Made by a program: the position numbers and the translations under genes
Notes under the pieces: model-generated
Database searches by the model: none
The model's input: the letters and a program-made list of their open reading frames with translations, nothing else
What the model was told of the DNA's origin: nothing
Assembly (NCBI GenBank): GCA_947304355.1
Contig: CAMZAX010000006.1
Location: forward strand, 31,376 to 95,375
Reading direction: 5' to 3'
DNA from: an uncultured Selenomonadales bacterium
GTDB lineage: Bacteria > Bacillota > Negativicutes > Selenomonadales > Selenomonadaceae
Length of the DNA stretch: 64,000 bases
Shown: positions 42,607 to 50,847 of the stretch, one piece after another
Position numbering within the stretch: the stretch's first letter is position 1
Layout: each line of letters begins with the position of its first letter

Positions 42607-42692
42607 CTCCGAAATATTGAGGCGCGCATGGACGCGCGCCCTCCGCCGCGTCAGCAACAGGATGTTGCGTGCGGCGTCGCCCTTTCTTTTTG

Positions 42693-42727
42693 CTACTTTT
42701 TCTTTGGGCGCAGCAAAGAAAAAGTAG
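42693..42727. repeat. 14-bp perfect inverted repeat
   Basis: CTACTTTTTCTTTG (42693-42706) and CAAAGAAAAAGTAG (42714-42727) around GGCGCAG. Possibly a REP-like palindrome or mobile-element end. Confidence 0.8.
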
Positions 42728-42822
42728 ATCCTAAACACAAAAGTCTTTGAAACGCCGAATCACAGTGACGCGTTGCCGCCTCAACCGCCCGCGTTGTCTT
42801 TGATTCCTTTTGCTTAACGAAC

Positions 42823-42857
42823 GAAAGGAAAAGAGCCCCGACGATTCGCCGAGGCTC
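42823..42857 (-). terminator. Terminator of the large RTX-like gene
   Basis: Minus-strand stem GAGCC..GGCTC with inner CGGCG/CGTCG pairs (11 bp with wobbles, loop AAT), followed by TTTTCCTTT. Confidence 0.7.
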
Positions 42858-42999
42858 CGAAAATGTGTAGGATTTTAAATTCACAACGCGTCTCGCGGGG
42901 TTCTAATCGAGTCACGTTGAAGTATGCCGCAGAATGAGGGAGCCGCTCAAAATTTGGGGAGAATCTTAAGCGGAATTCTCATCCCGAAAAGTACAGTGA

Positions 43000-45900
43000 T
43001 TAACCTCTGCTCCAAGTGCCGGTGTCTCTGTTGGCGGAGAACGCAGTCAAGTTGCCCGCACCGTCGTTGATGTAGAACGTGACTCTGCTTTGATCCGTGG
43101 GATTGACAGTCACGCTGCCGCCGTTGTTGAGAGCGACCGTGACGGCGTTTTCGGTGATGCCGCAGTTGGAATTGTCGGTACCGCCCGCCTGAAGCATAGC
43201 CGCATAGTTGATGTCTGCAAGCGTGACGTCGGAGAGAATGATAACGTCGTTGTTGCAGTCGTAGCCGGTGATGAGGTCGTTGGTGCCGCTGGTATCCGAA
43301 TGATCCGCGTCTCCAACGTAAGCGTTGGCATTTTTGGTGTAGAGGAAGAAGTCTTTGCCTGCGCCGCCGACGAGGGTATTGGAGCCCGCGCCGCCCCACA
43401 TGAAGTTGTTGGTACCTTCGCCGCCCGCGACGATAAGGTTATCGGACGCGTTGCCCGCGAGGGTGGTGTTCGTGTAGGCAGCCGCGCTTGCGTCGATAGC
43501 ACCGATGCCGCGATAGAACTTGCCGTCTTGCTTCTGACCGTCCATGCGCACTTCGACGTTTTCGTTGACGGTGTTGATAACGAGCGTGTCTCTTGCTTCG
43601 CCCGAAGAGCCGACGTAGTAAGAAACTTCCTTGTCGTAGGTGAAGATGTTGCCCGTGCCGGTGGGGTTGTCGGTGGTGGAGTAGCCGATCTTTGCAATGC
43701 CTTCCGAGCCCGTATCGGTGATTTGGACGCGATACATGTTGCTGTTGTAGTCGTAAGTGGCGGCGTTCTCGTAAATGAGCGCGTACTCGTTGGCAGCGGT
43801 GTCTGCACTGAGCGCGAACTCAACGCGAACGGAATTTTCGGCGGCATTGTATTCGCTCTTCAAGCCGGCAAAGCTCTGCAGGACGATAAGGTCAGCAGAT
43901 TGCTTATCGGGATCTGCATTGATGCCCTGATAGTGGTTGTAACCGTAAACGGTGTCGCGACCGTCGCCCGCGCCGAAGAAGAACGCATTGGACGCCACGC
44001 TGGGATTGTCGTCGCCGCCCGAAATGATAACGTCGTTACCGCCGCCGAGGGAGACGAACTTGTTCGCGCCGAGGGCTGCTTGACCGCCGAGCGAGACGGT
44101 TTCTCTGTCTGACGAGCCGTAAACAACCGTCTTGCTGTTGTTCATGAGACCGAGGTTGCGAATGGCGTGGAAGTTTTCGGTAGTGAGGTCGACAACGCCC
44201 ATGCCGTAGACGCGAGTTGTGTCGCCGATAAGGTCGGTGACGTTTTCGGTAAAGCCAACGGTGCCTTCGCGCTCTGCCATGTAGTAATCGGCAATCTTGT
44301 CGTTGGAGTCGACAACCGCCCAACCCTGGCGGGCGTCGCCGTTACGAATCATGGTGAATTTCTTGTTGTCGACGAGCACGTCGTATTGACCGTGCATTGT
44401 AGCGGTATCGGAGTTGCCCAGTGCCGCAGTGTCGTTGAAGGAGATGGACGCTTCGCCGCCTACGAGCGAAACATACATTCTGTCTTCGAAGACTCTGCCG
44501 ACAACCTGCAGACCTCCCGCGTCGAGTTGCGTTGCGCCGGCCGCTCTGTCGAAGCCGAAAGTCCAGCCCGTGACGGAATCGTCGCCGCCGCCGAGAACGA
44601 CAACCGCGCCTGCCGCGCCCGCGCCGTTTTCGATGTAAATGTCGTCATTGCCTGCGCCGCCGTTTACCGTGTCGAATGCGCCGGAATGAATCGTGTCGTT
44701 GCCCGTGGAGCCCGCAACCGCTTGCACGCCGTTGCCGCGCGTGGAGTCGGCGATAATAAGCGCACCGTTGTCGCCCGCCGCAGTGGCGTCGACAAGACCG
44801 TTGCCGTTAGCCAAAACGACGTCTTTGACACCCTTCATGATGTTGCCGTCGTCGTCCATTGTCGCAACTTTGACGTGGACAGCCGCGTTCGGGTCGATGT
44901 TGGCAAGCGTCAAATAATATTCGCCGTGGTTGCCGAAAGCAATCTGGTTGCCGTTGCCCCAAATGTTTGCTTGGGTGACTTCGCTGAGGTTGGCGAGTCT
45001 GGAGGCGATGATGATGTCGCCTTCCGCAACGTTGTAGTCAAGCGCGTAGCCGGACAGATCATAGAAGTAGTCCGCTTCCAATCCGCCGCTTACAACGTCA
45101 TTGACGTCGCCGCGAATCGTGTCATTGCTTGCGCCGCCGTAGAGGGACGTTCTGTTTTCGCCGTCGTGGCGCAGCATGTTGTTGCCCGTGCCGCCGCTGA
45201 GGACGTTCTGACCTATCGCGTATTGACCGAGGTAGCCGTAGCTGGGGCTGTCCGCCGTTCCCGCGTTGCTGAGCTGAATGTTGTGCGACGCTTCAACCGG
45301 AACGAGGTTGCCGTTTGCGTCGTATTGCGCGACAGTGCCGACAGCAACCGTGGAAGGAACGGACGCATTGCCGAGCGCAACCGTAACGTCCGTAACGTTG
45401 GAGTTTTCGTCTTTCTGAATGTTAATCGGAACTGAGCCGACAGCGGCATTACCGCTGAGGGTGACGTGAACAGCTTCGCCGACAGGAGCGTCGGTGCCCA
45501 AGGGCGATTCGCCGTGGATGTTGATGTTGGAAGAACCGTCAATCGGGTTTTGGTCGTCCGGGTTTTCAAAGCCCGCCGTGGTGTTGCCCGAAACGCCGCT
45601 GTTGACGAGATCATAGAAGTTCTCGTAAACGTTGGCGTGGTGCGTTTCGACGGTGTCGTAGTTATTCGGGCTGACGACGGAAGACTTGCCGACAACGCCG
45701 ATTTCGTTCCATTTCGCCTGATCCGCGTCGACAGCCGGCATATCGTTATCGTCGATAAGATCGTCGACTCTGCCGGAAACGGGGTCTTTCATGACGTCGC
45801 CGCCGCTGGTGAGCGTGACTTCAACAAGCGCATCGGCGGAATTGACGGTGACAGCGTTTCTGCCGAGTTCGTTCTTGAAGTGATAAACCGTGCCCGCGCT

Positions 45901-47799
45901 TGCGTCCACGCTGACGACTGCGTTGCCTTCGATACCTTGAACCGTGACTTGATTATCGGCACCCGCAACGACCGTGACATTGTCGAGGTCAACGTCGCCG
46001 GCTTTGACGCTGATTTTCGCGTCGTTTACGTTGAACGTAACAACGCCGTTGTAATTGGTTGCCGCCGCGTAAACTGCCGTATAGCCGTCGCTGTCGCTCG
46101 TGACTTTAATTGCGTCGTTGGGCTTGAGCAACATGACTTCGTCGATGCCGGCTTTCTTGGCGTCGGAGGAGAGACCGTAAACGTCGGCATTATTCGCGTC
46201 GTTGTTGTTAATTTGAACAGCCGCGCCGTTAATGCCGACTGCGATTTGACCGCCTGCGACAACGGTTGAAGTCTGATAGACAGCCTCGCCGCCCGTGACG
46301 GTGTACGATTGATTGTGGTCGACGTGGGTGCGTAGCGCGTTGCCGTTGACGTACATGTAACGGGGATCGTTGTCCGTGCCCGTGCCGGTGGCAATGACTC
46401 TGTTGACATTAACAGCAATGCTGTCCGCCGTTGTTGAGACGCTGAATACGTCTTCTTCTGCCTGCACGTCGAATGACTTATTGGCGTCGCCGGAAATGGT
46501 GATGGGACCGTCCGGGTCGTCGGCATAGTCGGTCGGATTGATGACGGTATTGTCCGAGGTTCTGGGTTTGGTGACGCCCATTTTAATAGCCGAAATGCCG
46601 TCGGCTTCAAGAGTTACCTTGATGTCGTCTGCGCCGTTGGCAGCAGCGGAGCGAATCGTTGTGCCGTTTGCAATGACGCCCGCAGCAGTGAGCGTTGCGA
46701 ATTCGGCAGTTGCGCCCGCCGCGCCTTTGACAGTGACACCGCCGTTCTTGTCGGCGTCGGCGTCGGAGCCTCTGGGTATCCATGCCTGTGCAGTCGTGTC
46801 GTAGACGGTGTTGTTGATTGTCGCATTGCCCGATTCGTCAAAGCTGACGGGAAGAGCGACGCCCACGGTCGAGGCGATAATCGCATCCCATTGCGTGCCG
46901 TTGACGTTGACGGGATTTTCGATACCGTCGTCGTCTGCGCGGACAGTGACGCCCTTGGTTGCAACGGCATTGGAAACTTCGCCCGTCGCATCGTCAATAA
47001 GGAGTGCGGCCTGATCGCGAGTGGATTTGTTGGTGAAAGTCCAAAGGTCGCCCGCAACGGAGACGGCAACGCTGTCTTTGACAGAAATCATAACGTCTGC
47101 GTCGTTGAGCGCAGTGACGGACGCTTCGCCGTAGAACTGCACGCCGGGGATTGACGCCGCTTCGGGATTGGGCGAGGCCGCCGCGCCGAGGGTCATTTCT
47201 GCCGGGTTGTTGTACGCGCCTTTGAAGACTGCCGTATCGTCGCTGTCGACAACAACAGCCGCCGCGATGGAGTTGTCAAGGGTGTAATTAATCGCCGTCG
47301 TGCCGTCTGAGGAAACAGTTACGGGAACAGCAGCGGCGTTGGCGGCTTTGATGTAAGCCGTGTCGGTGTTGAGGTTTTCGTCGAAAGATCTGCCCGCATA
47401 GACGTTGACGGTAGCCGTGCCGTTCAAGCCGTAATTACCTTCTGCTTGCGAGAAATCGCCGCTGACGACGTTGTCACTGCCTTTAAGGGCAACTTCCCAG
47501 TTGTTCTTGTTTCCGTTGATTGCGAAGGAGTAACCGTCTCTTGTGCCGTGCAAAGCAATTTGCGCCGTGCCCGTGATGGAGGCGGTGCCTGCGCCGGTCG
47601 TGTCGAGGTGATAGACGGGATTTTCGGCAGTGCCGTCATTGACGAAAGTGTTGCCGTTCTGCCAGGTGAACGTTCCGCCGTTGACGCTGCTGCCGACGAG
47701 GGTGTCTTTGGCGTTGGTCGCATCGAGCAATGCGGTCGTCGTTACGGGTTCGTCGCCATCGTCGAAACGTTGCAAATCAAAAAAAGTGTCTGTAACCAT
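43000..47799 (-). CDS. Very large RTX-like calcium-binding surface/secreted protein
   Basis: 1599 residues from ATG 47799 (GGAGGAAG upstream). No Sec signal peptide: it opens MVTDTFFDLQRFDDGDEP. The body is Asn/Asp/Ala/Val-rich beta repeat sequence with several GGxGxD-type turns, such as GGTGNNML, GGLEADYF, GGAGNDDIY, LGGGNDVI and, near the end, GGEGTNNFMWGGAGSNTLVGGAGKDFF. These bind Ca2+ in RTX proteins and suggest type I secretion. Internal copies of V-T-V-x-x-GA strands repeat across 150-900. No catalytic domain recognised. Possibly an S-layer-like or adhesive protein; no cognate secretion genes are nearby. Confidence 0.8.
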   Translation of the reverse strand: MVTDTFFDLQRFDDGDEPVTTTALLDATNAKDTLVGSSVNGGTFTWQNGNTFVNDGTAENPVYHLDTTGAGTASITGTAQIALHGTRDGYSFAINGNKNNWEVALKGSDNVVSGDFSQAEGNYGLNGTATVNVYAGRSFDENLNTDTAYIKAANAAAVPVTVSSDGTTAINYTLDNSIAAAVVVDSDDTAVFKGAYNNPAEMTLGAAASPNPEAASIPGVQFYGEASVTALNDADVMISVKDSVAVSVAGDLWTFTNKSTRDQAALLIDDATGEVSNAVATKGVTVRADDDGIENPVNVNGTQWDAIIASTVGVALPVSFDESGNATINNTVYDTTAQAWIPRGSDADADKNGGVTVKGAAGATAEFATLTAAGVIANGTTIRSAAANGADDIKVTLEADGISAIKMGVTKPRTSDNTVINPTDYADDPDGPITISGDANKSFDVQAEEDVFSVSTTADSIAVNVNRVIATGTGTDNDPRYMYVNGNALRTHVDHNQSYTVTGGEAVYQTSTVVAGGQIAVGINGAAVQINNNDANNADVYGLSSDAKKAGIDEVMLLKPNDAIKVTSDSDGYTAVYAAATNYNGVVTFNVNDAKISVKAGDVDLDNVTVVAGADNQVTVQGIEGNAVVSVDASAGTVYHFKNELGRNAVTVNSADALVEVTLTSGGDVMKDPVSGRVDDLIDDNDMPAVDADQAKWNEIGVVGKSSVVSPNNYDTVETHHANVYENFYDLVNSGVSGNTTAGFENPDDQNPIDGSSNINIHGESPLGTDAPVGEAVHVTLSGNAAVGSVPINIQKDENSNVTDVTVALGNASVPSTVAVGTVAQYDANGNLVPVEASHNIQLSNAGTADSPSYGYLGQYAIGQNVLSGGTGNNMLRHDGENRTSLYGGASNDTIRGDVNDVVSGGLEADYFYDLSGYALDYNVAEGDIIIASRLANLSEVTQANIWGNGNQIAFGNHGEYYLTLANIDPNAAVHVKVATMDDDGNIMKGVKDVVLANGNGLVDATAAGDNGALIIADSTRGNGVQAVAGSTGNDTIHSGAFDTVNGGAGNDDIYIENGAGAAGAVVVLGGGDDSVTGWTFGFDRAAGATQLDAGGLQVVGRVFEDRMYVSLVGGEASISFNDTAALGNSDTATMHGQYDVLVDNKKFTMIRNGDARQGWAVVDSNDKIADYYMAEREGTVGFTENVTDLIGDTTRVYGMGVVDLTTENFHAIRNLGLMNNSKTVVYGSSDRETVSLGGQAALGANKFVSLGGGNDVIISGGDDNPSVASNAFFFGAGDGRDTVYGYNHYQGINADPDKQSADLIVLQSFAGLKSEYNAAENSVRVEFALSADTAANEYALIYENAATYDYNSNMYRVQITDTGSEGIAKIGYSTTDNPTGTGNIFTYDKEVSYYVGSSGEARDTLVINTVNENVEVRMDGQKQDGKFYRGIGAIDASAAAYTNTTLAGNASDNLIVAGGEGTNNFMWGGAGSNTLVGGAGKDFFLYTKNANAYVGDADHSDTSGTNDLITGYDCNNDVIILSDVTLADINYAAMLQAGGTDNSNCGITENAVTVALNNGGSVTVNPTDQSRVTFYINDGAGNLTAFSANRDTGTWSRG

Positions 47800-48189
47800 A
47801 AATGCTCTTCCTCCAAAAAAGAAGTTTTCAACACTTGTCGCGGTCGGAATGCGCATTTGCATTCTCACGCGTCGTGCTTGATATTCTGCCGCGCCGCGAC
47901 GAACGACAGACAGCGCACGACTTCCGATTTAACGATACCCCCTTTGGACGTTTCGCAAAAAAAGGAAGCGACACCGGCTGATCGAGCCTTAGCAGAATCA
48001 CATCCTTTTTCCCGAAGGCGTTCAAACTTTCGGGTAACGAAATATTTAATCCTGTACCGTGACGAACACGGCTTAGGGATTGTATGGGAGTTGCAGAACT
48101 CCGAACTGCGAGTCCTTCGATCCGAGCGGGCGAGTGATCAAGTCGCCGCCAAGTCTTGTGGTAAAGGCATTTTGCCAAAAACCACGGCA
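47800..48189 (-). promoter_or_regulatory. Long 5' leader of the RTX-like gene
   Basis: About 390 bases between the proposed promoter and the ATG. It contains several hairpins, for example CCCGAA...TTCGGG (about 48010-48035). I recognise no known riboswitch class. In-frame codons upstream of the ATG do not look like coding sequence. Confidence 0.45.
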
Positions 48190-48219
48190 ATTTTATAACC
48201 AAATTCCCCCTTGTGTCAA
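48190..48219 (-). promoter_or_regulatory. Promoter of the RTX-like gene
   Basis: Minus strand TTGACA (48214-48219) with TATAAA at 16 or TAAAAT at 18 bases spacing (48190-48197). Confidence 0.65.
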
Positions 48220-48479
48220 TAGCTTTGCAGTTGACTCCCGGCGGGAAAACCGCCCGCGCAGGCGTTTATTCGCGGCGCGAAACGCAGTCGTCTGCATGTT
48301 TTGTGTTTACCGATTGCTTTCAGATTACTCCTTTCGCAAGGTTGCCGTCAATATATCTTTTATCGGCGGAAAAATCAATCGGCGATTCGCTTTGCAAGCC
48401 GCCTTTAACGAACTTTTAATCAAAAGTTAATTTTCGCCGCTTAAGTTTGGCGCGCCGAGCAAAATATTTTTTCTGCGGC
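48220..48479. other. Intergenic region without recognised features
   Basis: About 260 bases between divergent promoters. A small GC hairpin near 48236-48256 is the only visible structure; no gene is supported. Confidence 0.5.
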
Positions 48480-48508
48480 TTGAAAGCCTGAAATTAATCT
48501 GGTAATAT
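48480..48508 (+). promoter_or_regulatory. Promoter before a 12-codon frame
   Basis: TTGAAA (48480-48485), 17-base spacer, TAATAT (48503-48508). Confidence 0.5.
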
Positions 48509-48542
48509 ACGCGCATACGAATTTTACGCGGAGGGGAAATTT

Positions 48543-48581
48543 ATGGCGGCGAGGCGACAGAAGGCGCGGGCTCCCGATTGA
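48543..48581 (+). CDS. Possible 12-residue peptide (MAARRQKARAPD)
   Basis: Strong GGAGGGG site ahead of an ATG, with its own promoter-like sequence upstream, and a basic Arg-rich product. It may be a leader peptide or a chance frame; the ompH promoter lies just downstream. Confidence 0.35.
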   Translation: MAARRQKARAPD

Positions 48582-48608
48582 AACGGGCGCGCCCGACGAA
48601 ATTTTTAT

Positions 48609-48637
48609 TTGCAAGCGGCTTAAGCCTCTGGTATAAT
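48609..48637 (+). promoter_or_regulatory. Promoter of the OmpH cluster
   Basis: TTGCAA (48609-48614), 17-base spacer, TATAAT (48632-48637). Confidence 0.8.
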
Positions 48638-48680
48638 CGGCGGCGTTATCCGTTTAAACATCTTAAGGAGCGAAAGTGGA

Positions 48681-49148
48681 ATGATAAAACTGGAAAAGAA
48701 ACAAGTGAAGATCGTCAGCATTTTGATTGCGGTAATCTTTATCGGCTCGGTGGTCGCGTTGGCGTTGACTCAGACCGGAAACATCGCTTCGGCGGCAAGT
48801 TCGTCGAACGTCGGCGTCGTCGAATATGAACGCATCCTCATGCAACATCCCGACATGCAGTCGCTTGACGACCAACTTAAAACCACTGTCGACGAAATCA
48901 AAAAGGAATTCGACGAAAAATCTGCCGGCATGAACGACCAAGAAAAAGCCGACTATTATCGTCAGTGCCAAGAGCGAATCTTCCAAAAGCGCGAGGAACT
49001 CCTTGACCCCGTTGTCAAGTCTATCGAAGCGGCAATTAAATCCGTTGCCGACAAAAAAGGCTTGAGCGTCGTCCTTGCCAAGGCGGCTGTCATTTACGGC
49101 GGGCAAGACATCACCAACGACGTTATCGCACAGCTCGGCAAGAAGTAA
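48681..49148 (+). CDS. OmpH/Skp-like periplasmic chaperone (1)
   Basis: 155 residues. N-terminal signal anchor (VKIVSILIAVIFIGSVVALALT), then VGVVEYERILMQHPDMQSLDDQL, the OmpH entry motif, a long charged coiled coil, and the closing DKKGLSVVLAKAAVIYGGQDITNDVI beta/helix typical of OmpH. In diderms Skp/OmpH carries unfolded outer-membrane proteins. First gene of the cluster; AAGGAGCG precedes ATG. Confidence 0.9.
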   Translation: MIKLEKKQVKIVSILIAVIFIGSVVALALTQTGNIASAASSSNVGVVEYERILMQHPDMQSLDDQLKTTVDEIKKEFDEKSAGMNDQEKADYYRQCQERIFQKREELLDPVVKSIEAAIKSVADKKGLSVVLAKAAVIYGGQDITNDVIAQLGKK

Positions 49149-49153
49149 TTTTT

Positions 49154-49222
49154 AGGGACAAGGGATAAGGGATAAGGGATAAGGGTTTTGAACTTGCCCC
49201 TTGTCCCTTTACCCTTGTCCCT
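49154..49222. repeat. Heptamer repeat element with inverted arms
   Basis: GGGACAA and three GGGATAA units face TTGTCCC units to make a long hairpin ending in a T6 run, between the first and second OmpH-like genes. It can act as a terminator. Confidence 0.8.
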
Positions 49223-49244
49223 TTTTTGTTAGGGGGCGGTCGCG

Positions 49245-50315
49245 GTGAACTACAAAGCCTTGACGATTGCGGCAATGACGGCTTTAATCGGCGGCGGAAT
49301 TTACTTTTACGTGTCGCCCAAAACGCCGTCGCCTTCCGAGCCCGTCACGAAAAAAATCGAACAGCCCGCGCAGGCTTTCGGCTTCGGCATCATCGACATA
49401 GAAAAAATCCAGGCAGCGCACCCCGACGGCGCAACGCTTGACGATTTGCGGGCAACCGAATTGCGTTTGCGGCTTGAACTCAACGAGGCAATGCGCACGG
49501 TCGAATTGCCAAAGCCGCCGCCGCCCGAAACCAATACCGAAGTCTTCGACGAGGCGGCATGGCAGAAAAACGCGCAAATCATCATAAGTCAGCTCGCCGA
49601 ATTGGATACCCGCAGGAAAGCCGCCGCCGAAGAATATCGCAAAAATTCGGAGCCGCGCTACATTGCCGAACGCGACAAGATTCGCGACGAATTTCTTAAT
49701 GAGAACTTGAACCTTCAGCTGAAGTTGCAGAACGCCGACAATCTTCATTTGACGCAGGAACAAGTCAACGAATTGACCAAGCAACTTGAAGAGGTCGAAT
49801 TTGAACGCAACCGTATGCAAAAGGCACTGCTCGACAAGTGGATGGCCGAAATCAAAAAATACGCGGAAGATTCTGTTGCGGCGGACGAAGCACGACTTAA
49901 AGCCGAAGCCGACAGATTGCGCGCCGAAGTCGAAGAACAGACTCGCAAAAAAGAATCCGACGTCACCGAACGCAACAAGACGCTCATGGATAACGCCGTC
50001 CGCGAAATGGAAAATCGGCAACACAGGCGTCGTCAAATCCTCGACGAACTGACCGAAGTAGGCGAACAACGCGCCGCACTTGAACAAAAAATTCTCGATT
50101 CGATCGTCGACAAAACTACGATGCTTGCGGCAGTCACGCGGCTGGAGATGGTTTTCGTCAAGCGCAGTCCCGTTCCGAGTGATAAAGTTTTGCGGCGCGG
50201 CACCTTGCAGAATTTTGAACTCAAGCCGCCCGAAAGCACCGGAGCCGTCGTTATCCCCGGCAAGGACGTTCGCGACTTGACCGGCGACGTTATCAAAGAG
50301 ATGAATCGATTGTAA
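49245..50315 (+). CDS. OmpH-like protein with extended coiled coil (2)
   Basis: 356 residues from GTG 49245. One N-terminal hydrophobic segment (ALTIAAMTALIGGGIYFYVS) followed by AFGFGIIDIEKIQAAHPDGATLDDL, the OmpH entry motif, and about 220 residues of Lys/Glu/Arg/Gln-rich coiled coil, twice the family's normal length. The C-terminal part (VTRLEMVFVKRSPVP, VVIPGKDVRDLTGDVIKEM) resembles the closing OmpH strand. It is probably periplasmic and inner-membrane anchored. Flanked on both sides by heptamer hairpins. Confidence 0.78.
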   Translation: MNYKALTIAAMTALIGGGIYFYVSPKTPSPSEPVTKKIEQPAQAFGFGIIDIEKIQAAHPDGATLDDLRATELRLRLELNEAMRTVELPKPPPPETNTEVFDEAAWQKNAQIIISQLAELDTRRKAAAEEYRKNSEPRYIAERDKIRDEFLNENLNLQLKLQNADNLHLTQEQVNELTKQLEEVEFERNRMQKALLDKWMAEIKKYAEDSVAADEARLKAEADRLRAEVEEQTRKKESDVTERNKTLMDNAVREMENRQHRRRQILDELTEVGEQRAALEQKILDSIVDKTTMLAAVTRLEMVFVKRSPVPSDKVLRRGTLQNFELKPPESTGAVVIPGKDVRDLTGDVIKEMNRL

Positions 50316-50386
50316 GGGACAAGCACGAAGGGACAAGGGACAAGCTCAAAACCCTTTTCCCTTGTCCCCTGTCCCTTTTCCCTTAT
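50314..50386. repeat. Heptamer repeat element with inverted arms
   Basis: GGGACAAG units (50315-50345) face CCCTTTTCCCTTGTCCC-type units (50350-50386), forming a hairpin between the second and third OmpH-like genes. Confidence 0.75.
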
Positions 50387-50402
50387 CAAGGAGTGATGAC
50401 AT

Positions 50403-50834
50403 ATGAACTTGGCAAATAAATTGGCGGCAACCGCCTTGCTCGCCTCGACGCTCTTGCTGTCGGGTTGCGGTCAAGGACAAATCGCCGCCGTCGACGTTGA
50501 TAAGGTTATGGCTGACGCCCCGCGCGTCAAAACGCTCATGTCGGAGGCGGAAACCAAAATCAAAGAGGCTCAACAGAAATTTGAACAGGACGCCGCCGCC
50601 AAACCCGATATGACTGACGAAGAGACCGCCAAACTTCAAATGGAATTTCAGCGCAAACTCGAAGGCATCAACCAGGCTTACGCCTCGCAAATCCGCAGCC
50701 GCATGGATGTCGTCATTGAAGAAATTTCCCGCGAAAAAAATATCGACGTTGTTATAAACAATTCGGAGAGCGACAAATTGATTTTCCACGGAGCCATTGA
50801 CGTGACCGACGACGTTATCAAGAAGATGCAGTAA
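50403..50834 (+). CDS. OmpH-like lipoprotein (3)
   Basis: 143 residues. Lipoprotein signal: LLASTLLLSGC with the lipidated Cys near residue 22. Then IAAVDVDKVMADAPRVKTLMSEAE, the OmpH entry motif, coiled coil, and KNIDVVINNSESDKLIFHGAIDVTDDVIKKM closing. A lipid-anchored Skp-like protein in the same cluster. Confidence 0.88.
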   Translation: MNLANKLAATALLASTLLLSGCGQGQIAAVDVDKVMADAPRVKTLMSEAETKIKEAQQKFEQDAAAKPDMTDEETAKLQMEFQRKLEGINQAYASQIRSRMDVVIEEISREKNIDVVINNSESDKLIFHGAIDVTDDVIKKMQ

Positions 50835-50847
50835 GCAGGCGATATCT

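Larger units (their letters stand above)
42610..42999. other. Intergenic region with hairpins
   Basis: 390 bases without a supported gene. It contains a 14-bp palindrome (42693-42727) and a terminator for the large gene at its right (42823-42857). The short frames in it are not protein-like. Confidence 0.6.

Noticed and set aside
43090..45435. Several long plus-strand frames inside the RTX-like gene
   Set aside because: They mirror the repetitive sense gene, show no domain and have no ribosome binding sites.
14053..50386. GGGACAA repeats as CRISPR-like array
   Set aside because: Units are seven bases, without spacers of regular length; no cas genes.
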